Assembly: GCF_001649575.2 (NCBI RefSeq)
Contig: NC_051436.1
Coordinates: forward strand, 4,160,573-4,224,572
DNA length: 64,000 nucleotides
Reading direction: 5' to 3'
DNA from: Kryptolebias marmoratus
Lineage: Eukaryota > Chordata > Actinopteri > Cyprinodontiformes > Rivulidae
Part shown: positions 1 to 10,926 of the stretch, one piece after another
Numbering within the stretch: the first letter of the stretch is position 1
Layout: each line of letters starts with the position of its first letter
Position numbers and translations under genes: made by a program
Notes under the pieces: generated by a model
The model's database searches: none
What the model was told of the DNA's origin: nothing
Seen by the model: only the letters and a program-made list of their open reading frames with translations

Positions 1-2
1 AA

Positions 3-2057
3 TGGGAGTGGGAGTTCAAAAAAGCAATGTACACCTGGGTTACCAATGCAGAAACAAGAATTTCCAATTTTGGAACCATTGCAACAAAATCTGAATTATC
101 TGACCTGAGAGAATTCATCACTCAGTTGAAAAGTGAAGCGATCACAGAGCTGTCTGAATGGGAGACAAAGCTACTTAACAATCTGATAGAATACTTCAAG
201 CAAACAGAGGGTCATGTTTATCTGGTTGAGAAATACAGGGAAGAATTCTCAAACAGCATAAAGAGCCTTCGACGAGAAATGCAAAGCTCTGTTGTTAACC
301 AGCTCACAGCAGCAGCTGACATCAAACAGGGAATGAAAGAACTTGACAAAATCAGAGCAAATTATACAAAAGAAATTGAGAAAGCAGTTTGTGAATTAAT
401 TGATGAATGTAGAAAGAAAAAAGTTCAGATGACAGATTCAGAGCTGGATGAAGAATTTAATAAAATGTGGACTGAAACAGTGAACAGAATGTCTTTCACT
501 GAAATGAAGCCCATAAATGTCTTCGACAGTGTATCACACTGTTTAAGAATCAATCTGTCACACAGAGGGAGTCGTGCATGTCAGTTGCTGAGTGAAAAAA
601 ATCTTGAGAATTTTGGGTTGGAGCCTTTCAAATACTCAGCTGAAGGACTTTACAGTAAAGTCATACATACAGTAAACAAATGGCTTTACAATGAAGATCG
701 TGTAATGGCTGTTCAAAAAATGGCAAAGAACATCATAAATTCATGCACTGAGTTTGTAGCTGACAAAATGAAAAAAAAAAACAATTACCACAACACTTAC
801 ATTCAGGAAATCCTGCATATCATTGATGGAAATTTGAAAAACAATCAAGACCTTAAGACAGACATTGAGTTTGAAGTTTCTCTAAAACAGCACATCTGTG
901 GACAGGCTGCCAGAATGTTTCAGATCATGCATCAATATTTCATACAAGAAAATGATCCCTACAGATGTCTGCAGAAAAACAAGGAAAAGTTCTGTGCAGA
1001 TTTTAAAGATGTGTTCCATGAACGAGACCAGTGCCAGAAGAAAGCTGAAGAATTCACCAACCAGTGCTTGAAACCTGCTGTTGAAGACTTTGTCAATCGA
1101 TCTCTGGGTCCTAATATAGTTGATGAAATGATGAAAAGAGAGGAGTTCAGCACAAGAATGTCCTTCCAGTATTCAATTTTACTGAATCTCCTGTCAAGGA
1201 AACACTTCAAAAACTATAAGAGCTACATTTGCTCATATGAAGATTATGTAAAATTACAGATATCCGACAGAATAAAGAAGCACTTTTCAAAGGTGTCTAC
1301 AATTGGTGAGTTTGAGGACAGACATGTTCAGTCACGAATTGATAGCATAAACGATGCAATTGAAAAGTCGAAAGCAAACGAGAGTGACAGCCTGAAGACA
1401 TTTGTTGAAAATATCTGCAAAGAACTTGATGATAAACTGGTGATTTCCCAGGATGCTCTTGGTGCCTTCATGATCTTGAACAATGCTGACCAGGAACAGT
1501 TTGCTCACTGGCTCATAAAGTCATTGAATGACATGGCAAAAACTCTTAAAAAGAAGTTTAAAAAAACATGCTTTAAAACAAAACTCGCACATCTTCAGAT
1601 GAACCCTCAGAACGAGCTTTTCAACAGAGTGATTGGTTGTGGCAAACAGTGTCCGTTCTGTGGAGTTCCCTGTGATGCAGGAGGAAGAGAACACACTGAA
1701 CACTTTGCTTCACTGCATCGACCACAGGCTTTTGGTAGATACAGATGGACTGAATCCAAAAAACTTGTCACTGACATTTGCTCTTCTCTTGTGATCAGTG
1801 ACAAGACATTTCGCTGCAGTGCTACAAACAATGAGCCCCATCCTTTCAAGCATTACAAGGAAATTTTCCCTGACTGGCATATCCCTCCAGATGTGAGCCT
1901 TCAGGCATCAGACTACTGGAAATACGTGATGCGAAAGTACAACTGGAACTTTGCGAAAGCATACAATGCAAAACTTGCTGAGATTCCTTCTTCTTGGAGG
2001 AAAATAAAAAATAAACATGCTAAAGCAAGCATTAAGGAATCATTCAACAAAAAGTAA
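3..2057 (+). CDS. Interferon-induced very large GTPase (GVIN-like), C-terminal part, 5' truncated by window edge
   Basis: The frame is open from base 3, so the Met at 27 is probably internal and the protein starts upstream of the window. The visible ~685 residues are highly charged and helical, without introns; GVIN genes typically have one giant coding exon. The C-terminal ~140 residues are diagnostic: a Cys-Pro-Phe-Cys knuckle followed by Cys and spaced His (CPFCGVPC ... HTEHFASLHRPQAFGRYR), then LVTDIC, HPFKHYKEIFPDWHIPPD and a YWKYVM/KYNWNFAKAY tail, which I recognise from GVIN1/URGCP-like proteins. The GTPase domain would lie upstream and is not seen. By family knowledge these are large cytosolic, interferon-inducible GTPases, numerous in fish; the exact role of this copy is unknown. 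A URGCP-like relative is the main alternative name. The frame has no stops or frameshifts, so the gene looks intact here. Confidence 0.85.
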   Translation, partial: WEWEFKKAMYTWVTNAETRISNFGTIATKSELSDLREFITQLKSEAITELSEWETKLLNNLIEYFKQTEGHVYLVEKYREEFSNSIKSLRREMQSSVVNQLTAAADIKQGMKELDKIRANYTKEIEKAVCELIDECRKKKVQMTDSELDEEFNKMWTETVNRMSFTEMKPINVFDSVSHCLRINLSHRGSRACQLLSEKNLENFGLEPFKYSAEGLYSKVIHTVNKWLYNEDRVMAVQKMAKNIINSCTEFVADKMKKKNNYHNTYIQEILHIIDGNLKNNQDLKTDIEFEVSLKQHICGQAARMFQIMHQYFIQENDPYRCLQKNKEKFCADFKDVFHERDQCQKKAEEFTNQCLKPAVEDFVNRSLGPNIVDEMMKREEFSTRMSFQYSILLNLLSRKHFKNYKSYICSYEDYVKLQISDRIKKHFSKVSTIGEFEDRHVQSRIDSINDAIEKSKANESDSLKTFVENICKELDDKLVISQDALGAFMILNNADQEQFAHWLIKSLNDMAKTLKKKFKKTCFKTKLAHLQMNPQNELFNRVIGCGKQCPFCGVPCDAGGREHTEHFASLHRPQAFGRYRWTESKKLVTDICSSLVISDKTFRCSATNNEPHPFKHYKEIFPDWHIPPDVSLQASDYWKYVMRKYNWNFAKAYNAKLAEIPSSWRKIKNKHAKASIKESFNKK

Positions 2058-2224
2058 AACTGGTGGTACAGCATCTCAGTTAGTATATTCACTTTTACCC
2101 ATCTTTGTATTTATCACTATCCTTTAGGTCTTTTTTTTTTTTTTTAACTACAGGTGCCATTATCACAAAAAAAGTTAGTCATAGCAAAGCATTGACAAGC
2201 TTATTTATCTGGTATAAAATGTGG

Positions 2225-2230
2225 AATAAA
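2225..2230 (+). terminator. Candidate poly(A) signal of the GVIN-like gene
   Basis: AATAAA lies about 170 bases after the GVIN-like stop codon, in AT-rich sequence. It is the first canonical hexamer downstream. Cleavage position not determined. Confidence 0.5.
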
Positions 2231-2374
2231 GCTTCTGATACTTGTTTTTCTTCATGTGAAAAATCAGATTCAAAGTTTGTTTTGTTACATAACTTAGTGT
2301 TTGATATTGTTGCATTGATGTTTTCAAAATGAACTTAATCTTGTGTTCTTAGATTTAAACAGCGAATGCATTTA

Positions 2375-2891
2375 CTGTATTTTCCGGGCCATAAGGTGCA
2401 TTTAAAAGCTTTCAATTTTCTCAAAAAACGACAGTGAGCCTTATAATCCGGAGCACCTTATATATGTATGAAGTCTTGATTTTTTAGTACAACTTTGGTA
2501 AACTACAAAGCCACACCGCTTGCAGCATTAAGGCTCAGTTATAGTCGCACATGGCTCCACCCACGGCTTACGGACCTGAGGGAGCGGTGGAGGCGTTTAT
2601 AGTTGACGCTTACGTCTGTGCATTATCCTTCCATGAGTTTTGAATCGTTTGATTATCTCTGTGATCTCTCATAGAGGGATCATAAAAACGCTGATACAGG
2701 TGAACCAGCTCCGCTAGAGCACCAAAATCCTCCATTTTGAATGGAGCGTGGTCTGCGCCAAGTCACAAAAATTGGGACGTGCACACGCCTTATAGTCCGG
2801 TGCGCCTTATATATGATAAAAGTTCAAAAATGGACCACTTATGGACAGTGCATCTTATAATCCAGTGCGCCCTATAGTGCAGAAAATACAG
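2375..2891. mobile_element. Non-autonomous DNA transposon with inverted termini and TA target duplication
   Basis: The left end reads CTGTATTTTCCGGGCCATAA and the right end is its inverted near-copy (reverse complement CTGTATTTTCTGCACTATAG). Both are flanked by TA (2373-2374 and 2892-2893). A second inner pair of inverted blocks built on CCTTATAATCCGG / CCTTATAGTCCGG follows at about 2435-2470 and 2788-2820. There is no coding capacity in the ~517 bases. The TA duplication suggests mobilisation by a Tc1/mariner-type transposase. Similar 'TATTTTCCG...ATAAGG' repeats are common in fish genomes, but I cannot name the family. Confidence 0.7.
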
Positions 2892-3354
2892 TACTTTCTG
2901 TTCTGTTGCTTTTATTGCTTCTTGCTGCTGGTGGGCGCTGCTGTGACAGCGCAGGGTAGAAGAGACTTTGTTAAAGATAAATGTAGAAAGAAGGAGGCTG
3001 AACTGTTTTCTGTAACATCATCAGGCCTAATGACACAGTTGCTGTAATAAATCATTGTCTCCTATTTTTATTACAACAGCTACAAAAAAGCTCAGTTGTA
3101 AAAATTTTGAAACATTTTGTTTTTGATGTCAAATAACCTTTTTTATGTTTTAAACAATTTGTACTTTTGCAGTGAAAGAATGTTAGAAAGTTAAATTTCT
3201 CTCTGATTTGAATTGTTGACACCTTTTATTTGGATCTGCATATATGAATTTGTCAGCATGTGTACTAACTTCATTAAAATCATTAAAATTTCTGTATGGC
3301 TGTGAATGTCAATTATGTTTTAAAAAATAAAGTAATAATATCCAATAAAGGAAA

Positions 3355-3358
<4 letters not shown>

Positions 3359-3408
<50 letters not shown>
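3359..3408. repeat. (AT)n microsatellite
   Basis: About 25 uninterrupted AT units. Confidence 0.97.
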
Positions 3409-3412
<4 letters not shown>

Positions 3413-3489
3413 TTGCAAATTCGTTTTCTGAAATGAATCATGAACATAATAATAAAAAAGACATTACACAACATGGGCAGGTAGTGTGT

Positions 3490-3795
3490 GTTTATGGTGG
3501 CATTGTGGAATAGTGGTTAAAGCTTTCGCCTCATAGCAGGAAGGCGACTCGTCTGTGTGAAGTTTGCATGTTCTGCATGTGTGGATTCTTCCTGCCTCTC
3601 ATAGTCCGAAAACATGCATGTTAGGTTAATTGGCAACGCTAAACTGTATCAAGCTGTTTGTCTCATTTGTCTCCATGTGTCCCTGTGATGGACGGTGGAC
3701 TCCGCCTCTTATCTAATGAATGCTGGGGACAGCCACCCGTTTCCTGCTACTTTCCACAAAAAAAACAGGTAAAGAAAATAAATGGGATGGATGTG
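3490..3795 (+). repeat. SINE-like dispersed teleost repeat, copy 1
   Basis: The head is tRNA-like (TAGTGGTTAAAGCTTTCGCC, then CTCATAGCAGGAAGGCGACTC). The body contains TTTGCATGTTCT, AACATGCATGTTAGGTTAATT and GTCTCCATGTGTCCCTGTGA, and it ends in an ATGGGATGGATG tail. Related pieces lie at about 15560-15690 and 56285-56445 on the opposite strand, which confirms a dispersed family. I cannot assign a Repbase name. ORFs reading through it (for example 3658-3906) are therefore not genes. Confidence 0.75.
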
Positions 3796-3929
3796 TGTGT
3801 ATCTGTTGCAAGTGTTCAAGAGAAGCATATTTTTTATATTTTACCAAGGGCAATGTTCTGTTTTTTTTTTGTTCTTTTTTTAAAACATGGACTGTGGGGT
3901 GCTTAAAACTTGTATTGGGACCTGAAGTG

Positions 3930-4340
3930 AAGTGAAGTGAAAATTATTTATATAGCACTCTTCAGCAACAAGGCGATTCAAAGTGCTTTACAACACAGAA
4001 ACAACAATCAGGTACAGAATCAAATACAGCAAACATCAAACATAATAAAAACATCATAATCAAATATAGAGATAAAACATGTATAATCTAAATAAAATAT
4101 AGGATGACCTAAGTAAAATCAGGAAACTAAACATATCTAAACATATGAAGACAGTCAAAATAGTAACTAAAATAATTAAATAAAATCATGATGAAGTTAA
4201 AGCTGAACTAAACAACAATTAGGAATCTAACAATATCTAAAATATGAGCTAAGATAAACTAAACTAAACTAAATGTAAAAGCTAACATAAACTGAAACAT
4301 GACAATGCTAAACTAATGGTACAAAAGACTTTCTAATAAT
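3930..4340. repeat. Unclassified dispersed repeat
   Basis: Begins with GAAGTGAAGTGAAGTG and the motif ATTATTTATATAGCACTCTTC ... AAGTGCTTTACAA, a theme seen in many fish genomic repeats. An A-rich low-complexity stretch of 'ctaaa' words follows. No coding capacity is evident. Confidence 0.5.
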
Positions 4341-4484
4341 ACCAGAAGGCCCACTAACAGCCAACACAAGAATTACTAACTAAGGTAGTGAAGGAGGGGA
4401 GGGAGGGAGTGAAGTGAGAAAGATGAGGCAGAGACGGTGGAAAATGAGTATGTGTGTGATTAAAGATGGTGAGAGACGGTGTGT

Positions 4485-4740
4485 TTGTGTTGTATGTGTG
4501 TGTGTGTGTGTGTGTGTGGACTTGTATTTGCTACATCGTGAGGACATCCTAACATATACTAACTTATGAGGACCAACTGCTCCTCGTGGGGACCAAAGCC
4601 TGGTCCCCACGAGGAGAAATTGTGTTTTTGGGTTAGGGGTTAGGTTTAGGACTAAGGTGTGAATTGAGTTTAGGTTTGGTTTAGGGTTAGGTATATACTG
4701 GTAATGGTTAGGGTTAGGGTGTAGTTAGGGTGTAGAAATG
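4485..4740 (+). repeat. (GT)n + perfect hairpin + telomere-like GGGTTA module
   Basis: A GT run (about 4495-4518) is followed by a perfect 16-bp inverted repeat, 4580-4595 and 4601-4616, with a 5-base loop. Then come about 110 bases rich in GGTTAGG/TTAGGG words (4628-4735). A second GT run follows at about 4784-4808. This combination is a recurrent fish repeat module; it is not a protein gene. Confidence 0.65.
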
Positions 4741-4809
4741 TATAGAAGTCAATGGAAAGTCCCAGCAAAGGTAGAGAGACAGATGTGTGTGTATGTGTGT
4801 GTGTGTTTG

Positions 4810-6794
4810 CAGATAAGTCCATGAATCACGTCAAAGAGGCCATTATCTTTGATAATGTGATGAAATGTTTATCAGCAGGCCCAGAGCAGATCCACGGATG
4901 TCCTTGGGCAAGGGAGGGGGCTGAGCATCTTGTTTACATAAAATCCGGGGTGAAATGGAAGATAGCTAGCCAAGGCCACTGTCAGGGAAGCCAGAATTTA
5001 CAAAACAATAATTGTTTTGGGTCAGGCAGACTTGTTTTCCGTCTGCCTTGAAAAGTCTTGCTGATACTTCTCAATGGCGAATCCAAACAGCCAAATTCCA
5101 GGACCATTCCACCTAATTCTAGCGAACAACTTTCTCCAAGATGTAACCCATATTATTCATGAGTCCCGGAACCACAATTTAGCCTGCGGTCCTGTAAAAG
5201 GATCACATCCAACTTGCGATTCAGCTCCCGTAACAAGTCTGAGTGTAATTCGCCGAACACATCAAACGAATTTGACGATAAGTCAGGTAACTGCCTAATC
5301 CAAACAGCAGAAATCCTGTTATCAAAAACCCAAATATGTAAAGATCTTCCATGTCTTCCAAAGACAAAATCATTAGACACACAATCTTCCACTTATGCCA
5401 AGAATCAGAGAGAAAGAAAAAAAAAAACAGGAAGAGAAGTTAGTCCTGTTCTGGCTTTCTGGTTGGAAGTTTAGATATAAAGAGCCAGACAAGTTATTGT
5501 TAGCTAATTATTTAGCCACACAGCAAGTCTGTAGCAGGGTGACTTTTTTTCTACTGATAAAAAAGTGTTACTTTACAAAGAGTGATGGGTGTCACTCATC
5601 TGGTGCACAACTCTTTTTTTTAATGAGAAGTGAAGTTTATGGGATTTTCCTTCTTGTCCACCATACAGAGCTGAGTGACGGCTGCAGCTACAGGTAGGAG
5701 ACAGGAGAGCACTACTCTGTGAAAAAATAACCAAAAGAACCAAACTTTCTCCTTGTTCCTGTTTCTGTATAAGCTGGCGTTAGCATCACATCACAAAAAG
5801 CTGCTATGTGAAATAAAAAAGTAGCACTTTTAACCCACCATTGTTTCAAAAGTCTTTCATTAACTTGTGTCAGTCATTCAGGCAATTACAGTAAATATTG
5901 TAAAAAGTGTTATTTGGTTTCAATATTAGTGAGAATGTTGGTTAAATAGATCCCGCCACTTTAAAAGTTCATCCAGTAATGAGTGATATTCAGTTAGTGT
6001 TCACTGTGAGTGAGTGATAAGCAAAACCATCATGTCATTTGAATGTAGGTTTTAGAAGGCTTATGTGCCAGCTTTATGATATTTAGAACATTAAAAGATG
6101 AATATGTCTCCCTGGAAAAATTGCTTTCTGCAAACCTGAAAAACAGTTTTGCATCTTCACTAAGTACAGCATCATGAAAAACTTTATGGTAGTGCCATCT
6201 AGTGGTTAAAGTCAGAAATTGTCTGGTGTGAGTTTGTCATCAACATTAAAATGTTAAATTACAAATATCTTCATGAAACATTTCTGTGAATTCCCTACTT
6301 ATAATGTATACTTCTACTAGAATTTGCAAGAAACAATTCGAGTTTGGATTAGGATTTTAATTTAGAAGATACAGTTGTTACATTTCTTTGTCAATCTAGT
6401 GAATATTATGAAAATTATATTCATATTTTAGAGTGGAGGCTTTGTATAGATGAGCAGAAAACTTCTCAACATTCTTCATTGAATTTACTGCTTCTACAAT
6501 AAACAATGCAAATAACTTTTGCCTTTAAATTCTCAAATTAAAAACTACTTTTTTAATTTTGTTTTTTACATTTATTTTAGCAACATGCAAAATCTTCAGC
6601 TTCTGGAAAATTATGATTAACAGTTTAAGATTTTACAGACTTTATGACTGATCTAAAAGGTAATAAATACGTGGAGATTTGGAGAAAGAGACAACATTCA
6701 TTGGGTAAAATTTAGCAATTTATCTTCAGGTATATTTTTGACAACAAACTCAAACAGTTTTTCTGTTGACTTTTAACATCGATTACGCTTTGCC
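4810..6794. other. Gene-poor spacer with an undefined possible element remnant
   Basis: No gene I can support. 5050-5420 has base composition unlike the AT-rich flanks and a minus-strand open stretch (5153-5392) that could be a decayed transposon reading frame, but no family is recognisable. It starts beside a hairpin (GGCAGAC ... GTCTGCC, about 5026-5048). The rest (5430-6794) is AT-rich and unremarkable, apart from a CTCF-like site at 6193. A minus-strand AATAAA at about 6571-6576 may serve the ENDOD1-like gene that ends at 6795. Confidence 0.4.
6193..6205 (-). promoter_or_regulatory. CTCF-core-like motif
   Basis: The minus strand reads CCACTAGATGGCA, a full match to the CTCF core CCASYAGRKGGCA as I know it. 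The same word occurs at the ends of some vertebrate repeats, so occupancy is not implied. Confidence 0.35.
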
Positions 6795-8171
6795 TTAGTT
6801 ATCTGGCACACAGTCATTGTAGAAAATCTGGAAGTTCTTGTCCACATCCATCCTGCCTTTGAGGAACTTCTCCAGGTTCTTCAGGGGAACTTCCACCATC
6901 TGGTTGTTGACTCGATCGTTGAGCCCGTAAGCTCCGAACACGGGGAACTTGTAGCGCACAAAGTACGGGGCGTTTTGGTCAAACTCTGTGCAACAGTAAG
7001 CGGACCACATGTACTCTGGAACGGCCACGCGGTCCATGTTGTTGCGACGGATCGTGTGTCCTGAGGTGGTGACACCAGTGACCACGAAGGCCTTTCCTCT
7101 GCAGTAGTTGTTGAGGCGTTTGCGGATGATGTCCTGATGTTCGGCCCAGGGACCCATGTTGAACTCTCTGATTTGAGGCACCACGTTAGTCAAGCTGTAG
7201 GTGGAGGCTTTGTCCAGAGGGTCGGCCTGGTGCTCGTCGGGGTTTAGTTGGCCGCGCTCGTACTGAACCACATCGGTGTAGTCTTCCAGGACTGCCTGGG
7301 TGTCCTCAAAGTTCATGTGCATGCTTGTGGATTGGGGGAAGGGCTCCATGTTGCTGCTGCTCTTCTCTGACGCCAACTACAGACAGAGGAAAAAGTTCAA
7401 GATCATCGATATTTTCTTTATTCTAATTCAGAAAGTTTTACAGATATTGTGCTCAAATTTGGTCCAACACATACTCAAAACACTAACTGGTGGTGCAAGA
7501 TCCTGTTTTTAAAACTCTGACATTGACTGTTGGAGTGAATTCTGCCAGTCTGTTAGCAATTCAAGATGGGTGCCACAGCTAATCTACCTTTGCCAACACA
7601 AAAAATGGCTGTAACATGGTCAGAATAACAAATAATGAGGTAGAATTTGTGTGGTACTTTCTGAAATGGGCCTTTAACTGTACGTATGATAACGGCAACA
7701 CTACCTCACCGGGATGTTGTCCATAAAAGAGCTTATCTCAAGATGCCTTTAGCAACAGTAGTTGATAAATATGAAACAAATGTTGATAGCTGCATCTACA
7801 ACAATAACATTTGAACTACTACTGCCGAATGAATAAACCATTTTTACCTGCGGTTCAAACATCCAGGGGAAGTCCACCTTCTTCTCTCCGTCTGACTTCT
7901 TGAAGGTGTATGCAGAGTAGATGGGGATGTGTATGTGGGGGTCATACAGCGTGACGTAGCGCGGTTTGTCCTCATACCTTTGGCAGATCTTCTTAAAGGA
8001 GTAGCTTAGGTAGCCTCTTGGTGGGGTGCCCATGAACAGAGAGTCCTTACAGCGCTCGGCGTGGTTGAAGTCCCCCACCACTCTCGCCTGGATCCCCTGT
8101 AGAAACACACAGGTTATCACCGTGACAACAGCTGCCAGGGATACAGCACGGATTCCAGATGGAGGTGTCAT
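6795..8171 (-). CDS. Endonuclease domain-containing 1 (ENDOD1)-like protein, tandem copy A
   Basis: Two coding exons, 8171-7848 and 7376-6795, with donor CAG|GTAAAA and acceptor TGTAG|TTG. The 471-base intron is phase 0 and follows Glu-Pro-Gln. The predicted protein is 301 aa. I use the ATG at 8171; the codon just upstream in frame is GTG. A hydrophobic signal peptide (SLAAVVTVITCVFLQ) suggests secretion. The DNA/RNA non-specific endonuclease fold is recognised by YVTLYDPHIHIPIYSAYTF, FMGTPPRGY, then YERGQLNPDEHQ, YSLTNVVPQ and SAYCC. The position that is His in the DRGH motif is Gln here. Human ENDOD1 is longer (about 500 aa) with a hydrophobic C-terminal part; this copy has none and ends shortly after CVPDN. 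Copies B and C lie upstream on the same strand. Intact; expression unknown. Confidence 0.85.
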
Positions 8172-9895
8172 CACTGCAGCTTGTTTTCACTTAGTTGTTT
8201 GACTTCTCGGTGTCCTTTTAGACCTTTCTGCTCCTGCTTCTGCACTGAAAGTCCACTGCTGTCTAAAGGAACCTCTGTCTCGGTTCTATCTCTCTCAACA
8301 TTTCCCTTCCCGGCTCGTCTGCCCTTCAAGCTAACTGATCTCACTTTATGAAGCCTTTTCCATATATTCAAATCCCCCACAAGTGTCCCAGCAGTAGTTT
8401 AAGACAGTGAATGTTATCAGTCTTTCAGCATTTTATCATGGCTCTTTTGCACAGCACTGACATCTCATAGTAGGAATACTTCAGGCATATTAATGACGGC
8501 TTCATTCCAACATTTGCGTGGAGGCTGTCATGGCTTACATCATTATTTGTCATGTTTGCAACAAAAAGGTCTACAGAGGAGCAACAATACTTGAAGATTG
8601 TAAATAAAGCAGCCATAATAGCCACTTTTCAGACAGTTTTACTTTGTTTTTCGTATAAAGAAATGTTCGCAGACAATATAGATGGGAACAAAAAAAAATC
8701 CAAGTAAAAGTTATTCAGTGTGCTGTCAGATGACTAAAAGCACTAAATGCATCACCTGAGTCCACAAGCAGCCTGCTGATTCAGCTTCAAACTTGATGAA
8801 AGAAGAAACTTACTTAGAATTTGGCTCATTTTTCAGACAATTTTATATTTTTTGGAATTAAAACGAAACACTTGAAAAGGTATTTAACTTGGGAGGGAAA
8901 AAAATATTTTTGCAATGCATTTTAATATGTTAACTTTAACTAATCGTGTCTTTGCTGCTTATATTTGTATAAGTAAGATTTCTTTTCTTATTTTTTTTTA
9001 AAGGGAGATTTTAGTTGGCTGCTAGCTTCTCCTGCCCAATGCCTCAGTTTTCTGTGCTGTTATTTCCCACCATTTATGTGTAAATGAAACCAAATAACTA
9101 AATGTAATATTTACAAAGCATCTCCAAGCTCTCTTTCTGCAGTATAAAATATCTGTATTCAGTGTCTCTACAAAAACAAGTTCCATAACATCATAACAAG
9201 ACATTTTATTCAACTATTTATGTTTATTTGAAAAATAGCAGATGAATGTACTGAGTGACAATTATGAAACAACGGCCCTTAAAGCTAGTTTTCTCTTAAT
9301 GAATACACATTAATGTGAAATATTTTTGAGTTATCCATGACAATATAATGTTCTCGTTGAATGTATCAATAATTAAGTCTCAAATACAATTTATTTCTGC
9401 AAATTAGAGAAATGTAGTCCAGTGTGACTCAGTAGTTCAGATAAACAGTGTTACAATGATTTAATTAGTGTGAGTAAATTGCTTTTTAATGAGCTGAGAA
9501 ATTTGAAAACATTAAAAACTTTATAGGCTCCGTGTTAAAATATGTTGAGTAGATCATCAGAAAATGTTCACATTTTACTGATTCACTGAAAACATCTGCA
9601 CTTTGTTGAGGTCAGGAACTTATATTTGGTCATTTTCTTGTGCAGGTTGGCTCTCTGGCATAATAAAACCAGATTCTTTAGTGCTGTTGGCGCTGTGCAG
9701 AACTTGGAGAATAGCAGGAAAAAGAAATGGCACCTCGATTTCTTGAGCTCTGTTTTTATGTACTCAATTCATTTTGGTACATTTCATGCTCCTTTAGCAC
9801 CACCATGTGAACATTATTGACAGTAGCAGTTGTGATTTTCTGCTTTACAGAATCTAATAACACGCCGTGTAGCTTCTTCACATTAATGTTTGTTC
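8172..9895. other. Spacer between ENDOD1-like copies A and B
   Basis: Contains the promoter region of copy A just above 8172. A weak TATA-like stretch lies at about 8360-8370 when read on the minus strand. The rest is AT-rich, with no supported gene. 9787-9805 shares a 19-base word with 15703-15721. Confidence 0.5.
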
Positions 9896-10926
9896 CTAAT
9901 CAGTTTTGCTGGACGATGTGGGCATACAGTCGCCCACGAAGATCTGAAAGTTCTGGTTTACAAACGTAGTCCTCGTGAGGAACTCCTTCAGCTTGGTGAC
10001 AGGGATCTCCACCACCTCGTTGTTCTCGTCCTCGTTGAGGCCGTAATGAGCGAATGATGGGAACTTGTACCGTTCGGTAAAAGGGGCGTTGTGGTCGTAG
10101 TCGACGCAGCAATAAGCCGACCACAGGTAGGTGGGGACTGCGATGCGGTTCATGTTTTCCCGGCGGATCATCTTCCCTGAGGTGGTGATCCCTGTCACAA
10201 TGTGAGCCTTTCCGTGGCAGTAGTTGTTGAGGCGTTTGCGGATGACGTGCTCCTGTTCGTTCCACACTCTGTTGTTGACGTCAGGCGCCATCGGTACGAC
10301 GTTGGTCAGAGTGTAGGTGGAGGCCTTGTCGTCGGGTTCGTTCTGATGCTCGTCTGGGTTGAGGGTACCGCGCTCATACAGTATGGTGTTCGCGTAATCG
10401 TCCAGGATTGCTTGGGCGTCTTCGAAATTCATGTGCATGTATCCACGAGGAAAGGGCTGCATCTCGCTTGTGTCAAAAGAAGTGGACAGCTGCACAGAGA
10501 CACAGACCCAAGAAAAAACAAGAGCCTTCACGTGACTGGAATTTGTTCCAAGGCAAATACAAAATAAACATTCTTTATATCGAAGATGATGAATTCATGC
10601 ATCTCAGGCTCTAGTTCTAGTTTCCTTACCTGTGGCTCATACATCCAGGGAACATCCACACATTTCTCCCCGTCCGAGCGTTTGAAGGTGTAGGCAGAGT
10701 AGATGGGTATGTGATCCTCTGTGCTGTACAGAGTCACGTAGCGAGGCTTCTTGTTGTAAAACTGACAAATGTACTTGACGGAGTGGTGTTCCAGACCCGT
10801 CGGAGGTGTTCCCATGTAGAGAAACTCTCTGCATTCAGGAGACAGCTCTTTTTCCACTCTCCCTCTCACCACTTGTGTTAACATGGCTCCGAGCAGGAAA
10901 CCCATCTGCAACCAAAACGCCATCAT
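9896..10926 (-). CDS. Endonuclease domain-containing 1 (ENDOD1)-like protein, tandem copy B
   Basis: Two coding exons, 10926-10630 and 10489-9896, donor ACAG|GTAAGG, acceptor GTGCAG|CTG. The 140-base phase-0 intron sits after Glu-Pro-Gln exactly as in A and C. The predicted protein is 296 aa (two in-frame ATGs at 10926 and 10923). Signal peptide: FWLQMGFLLGAMLTQVV. Nuclease-fold landmarks: FLYMGTPPTGL, PRYVTLYSTEDHIPIYSAYT, YERGTLNPDEHQ, YTLTNVVPM, WSAYCC. The DRGH histidine position is Thr. It is closest to copy A (shared MHMNFEDxQAxLxDY and IRKRLNNYC), consistent with tandem duplication. No C-terminal membrane segment, so a secreted protein is inferred. Confidence 0.85.

Noticed and set aside
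1521..1849. Minus-strand open frames inside the GVIN-like exon
   Set aside because: Shadows of a long intact plus-strand coding frame.
4380..4610. Minus-strand frame with a Thr-His repeat
   Set aside because: The repeat is the translated GT microsatellite.
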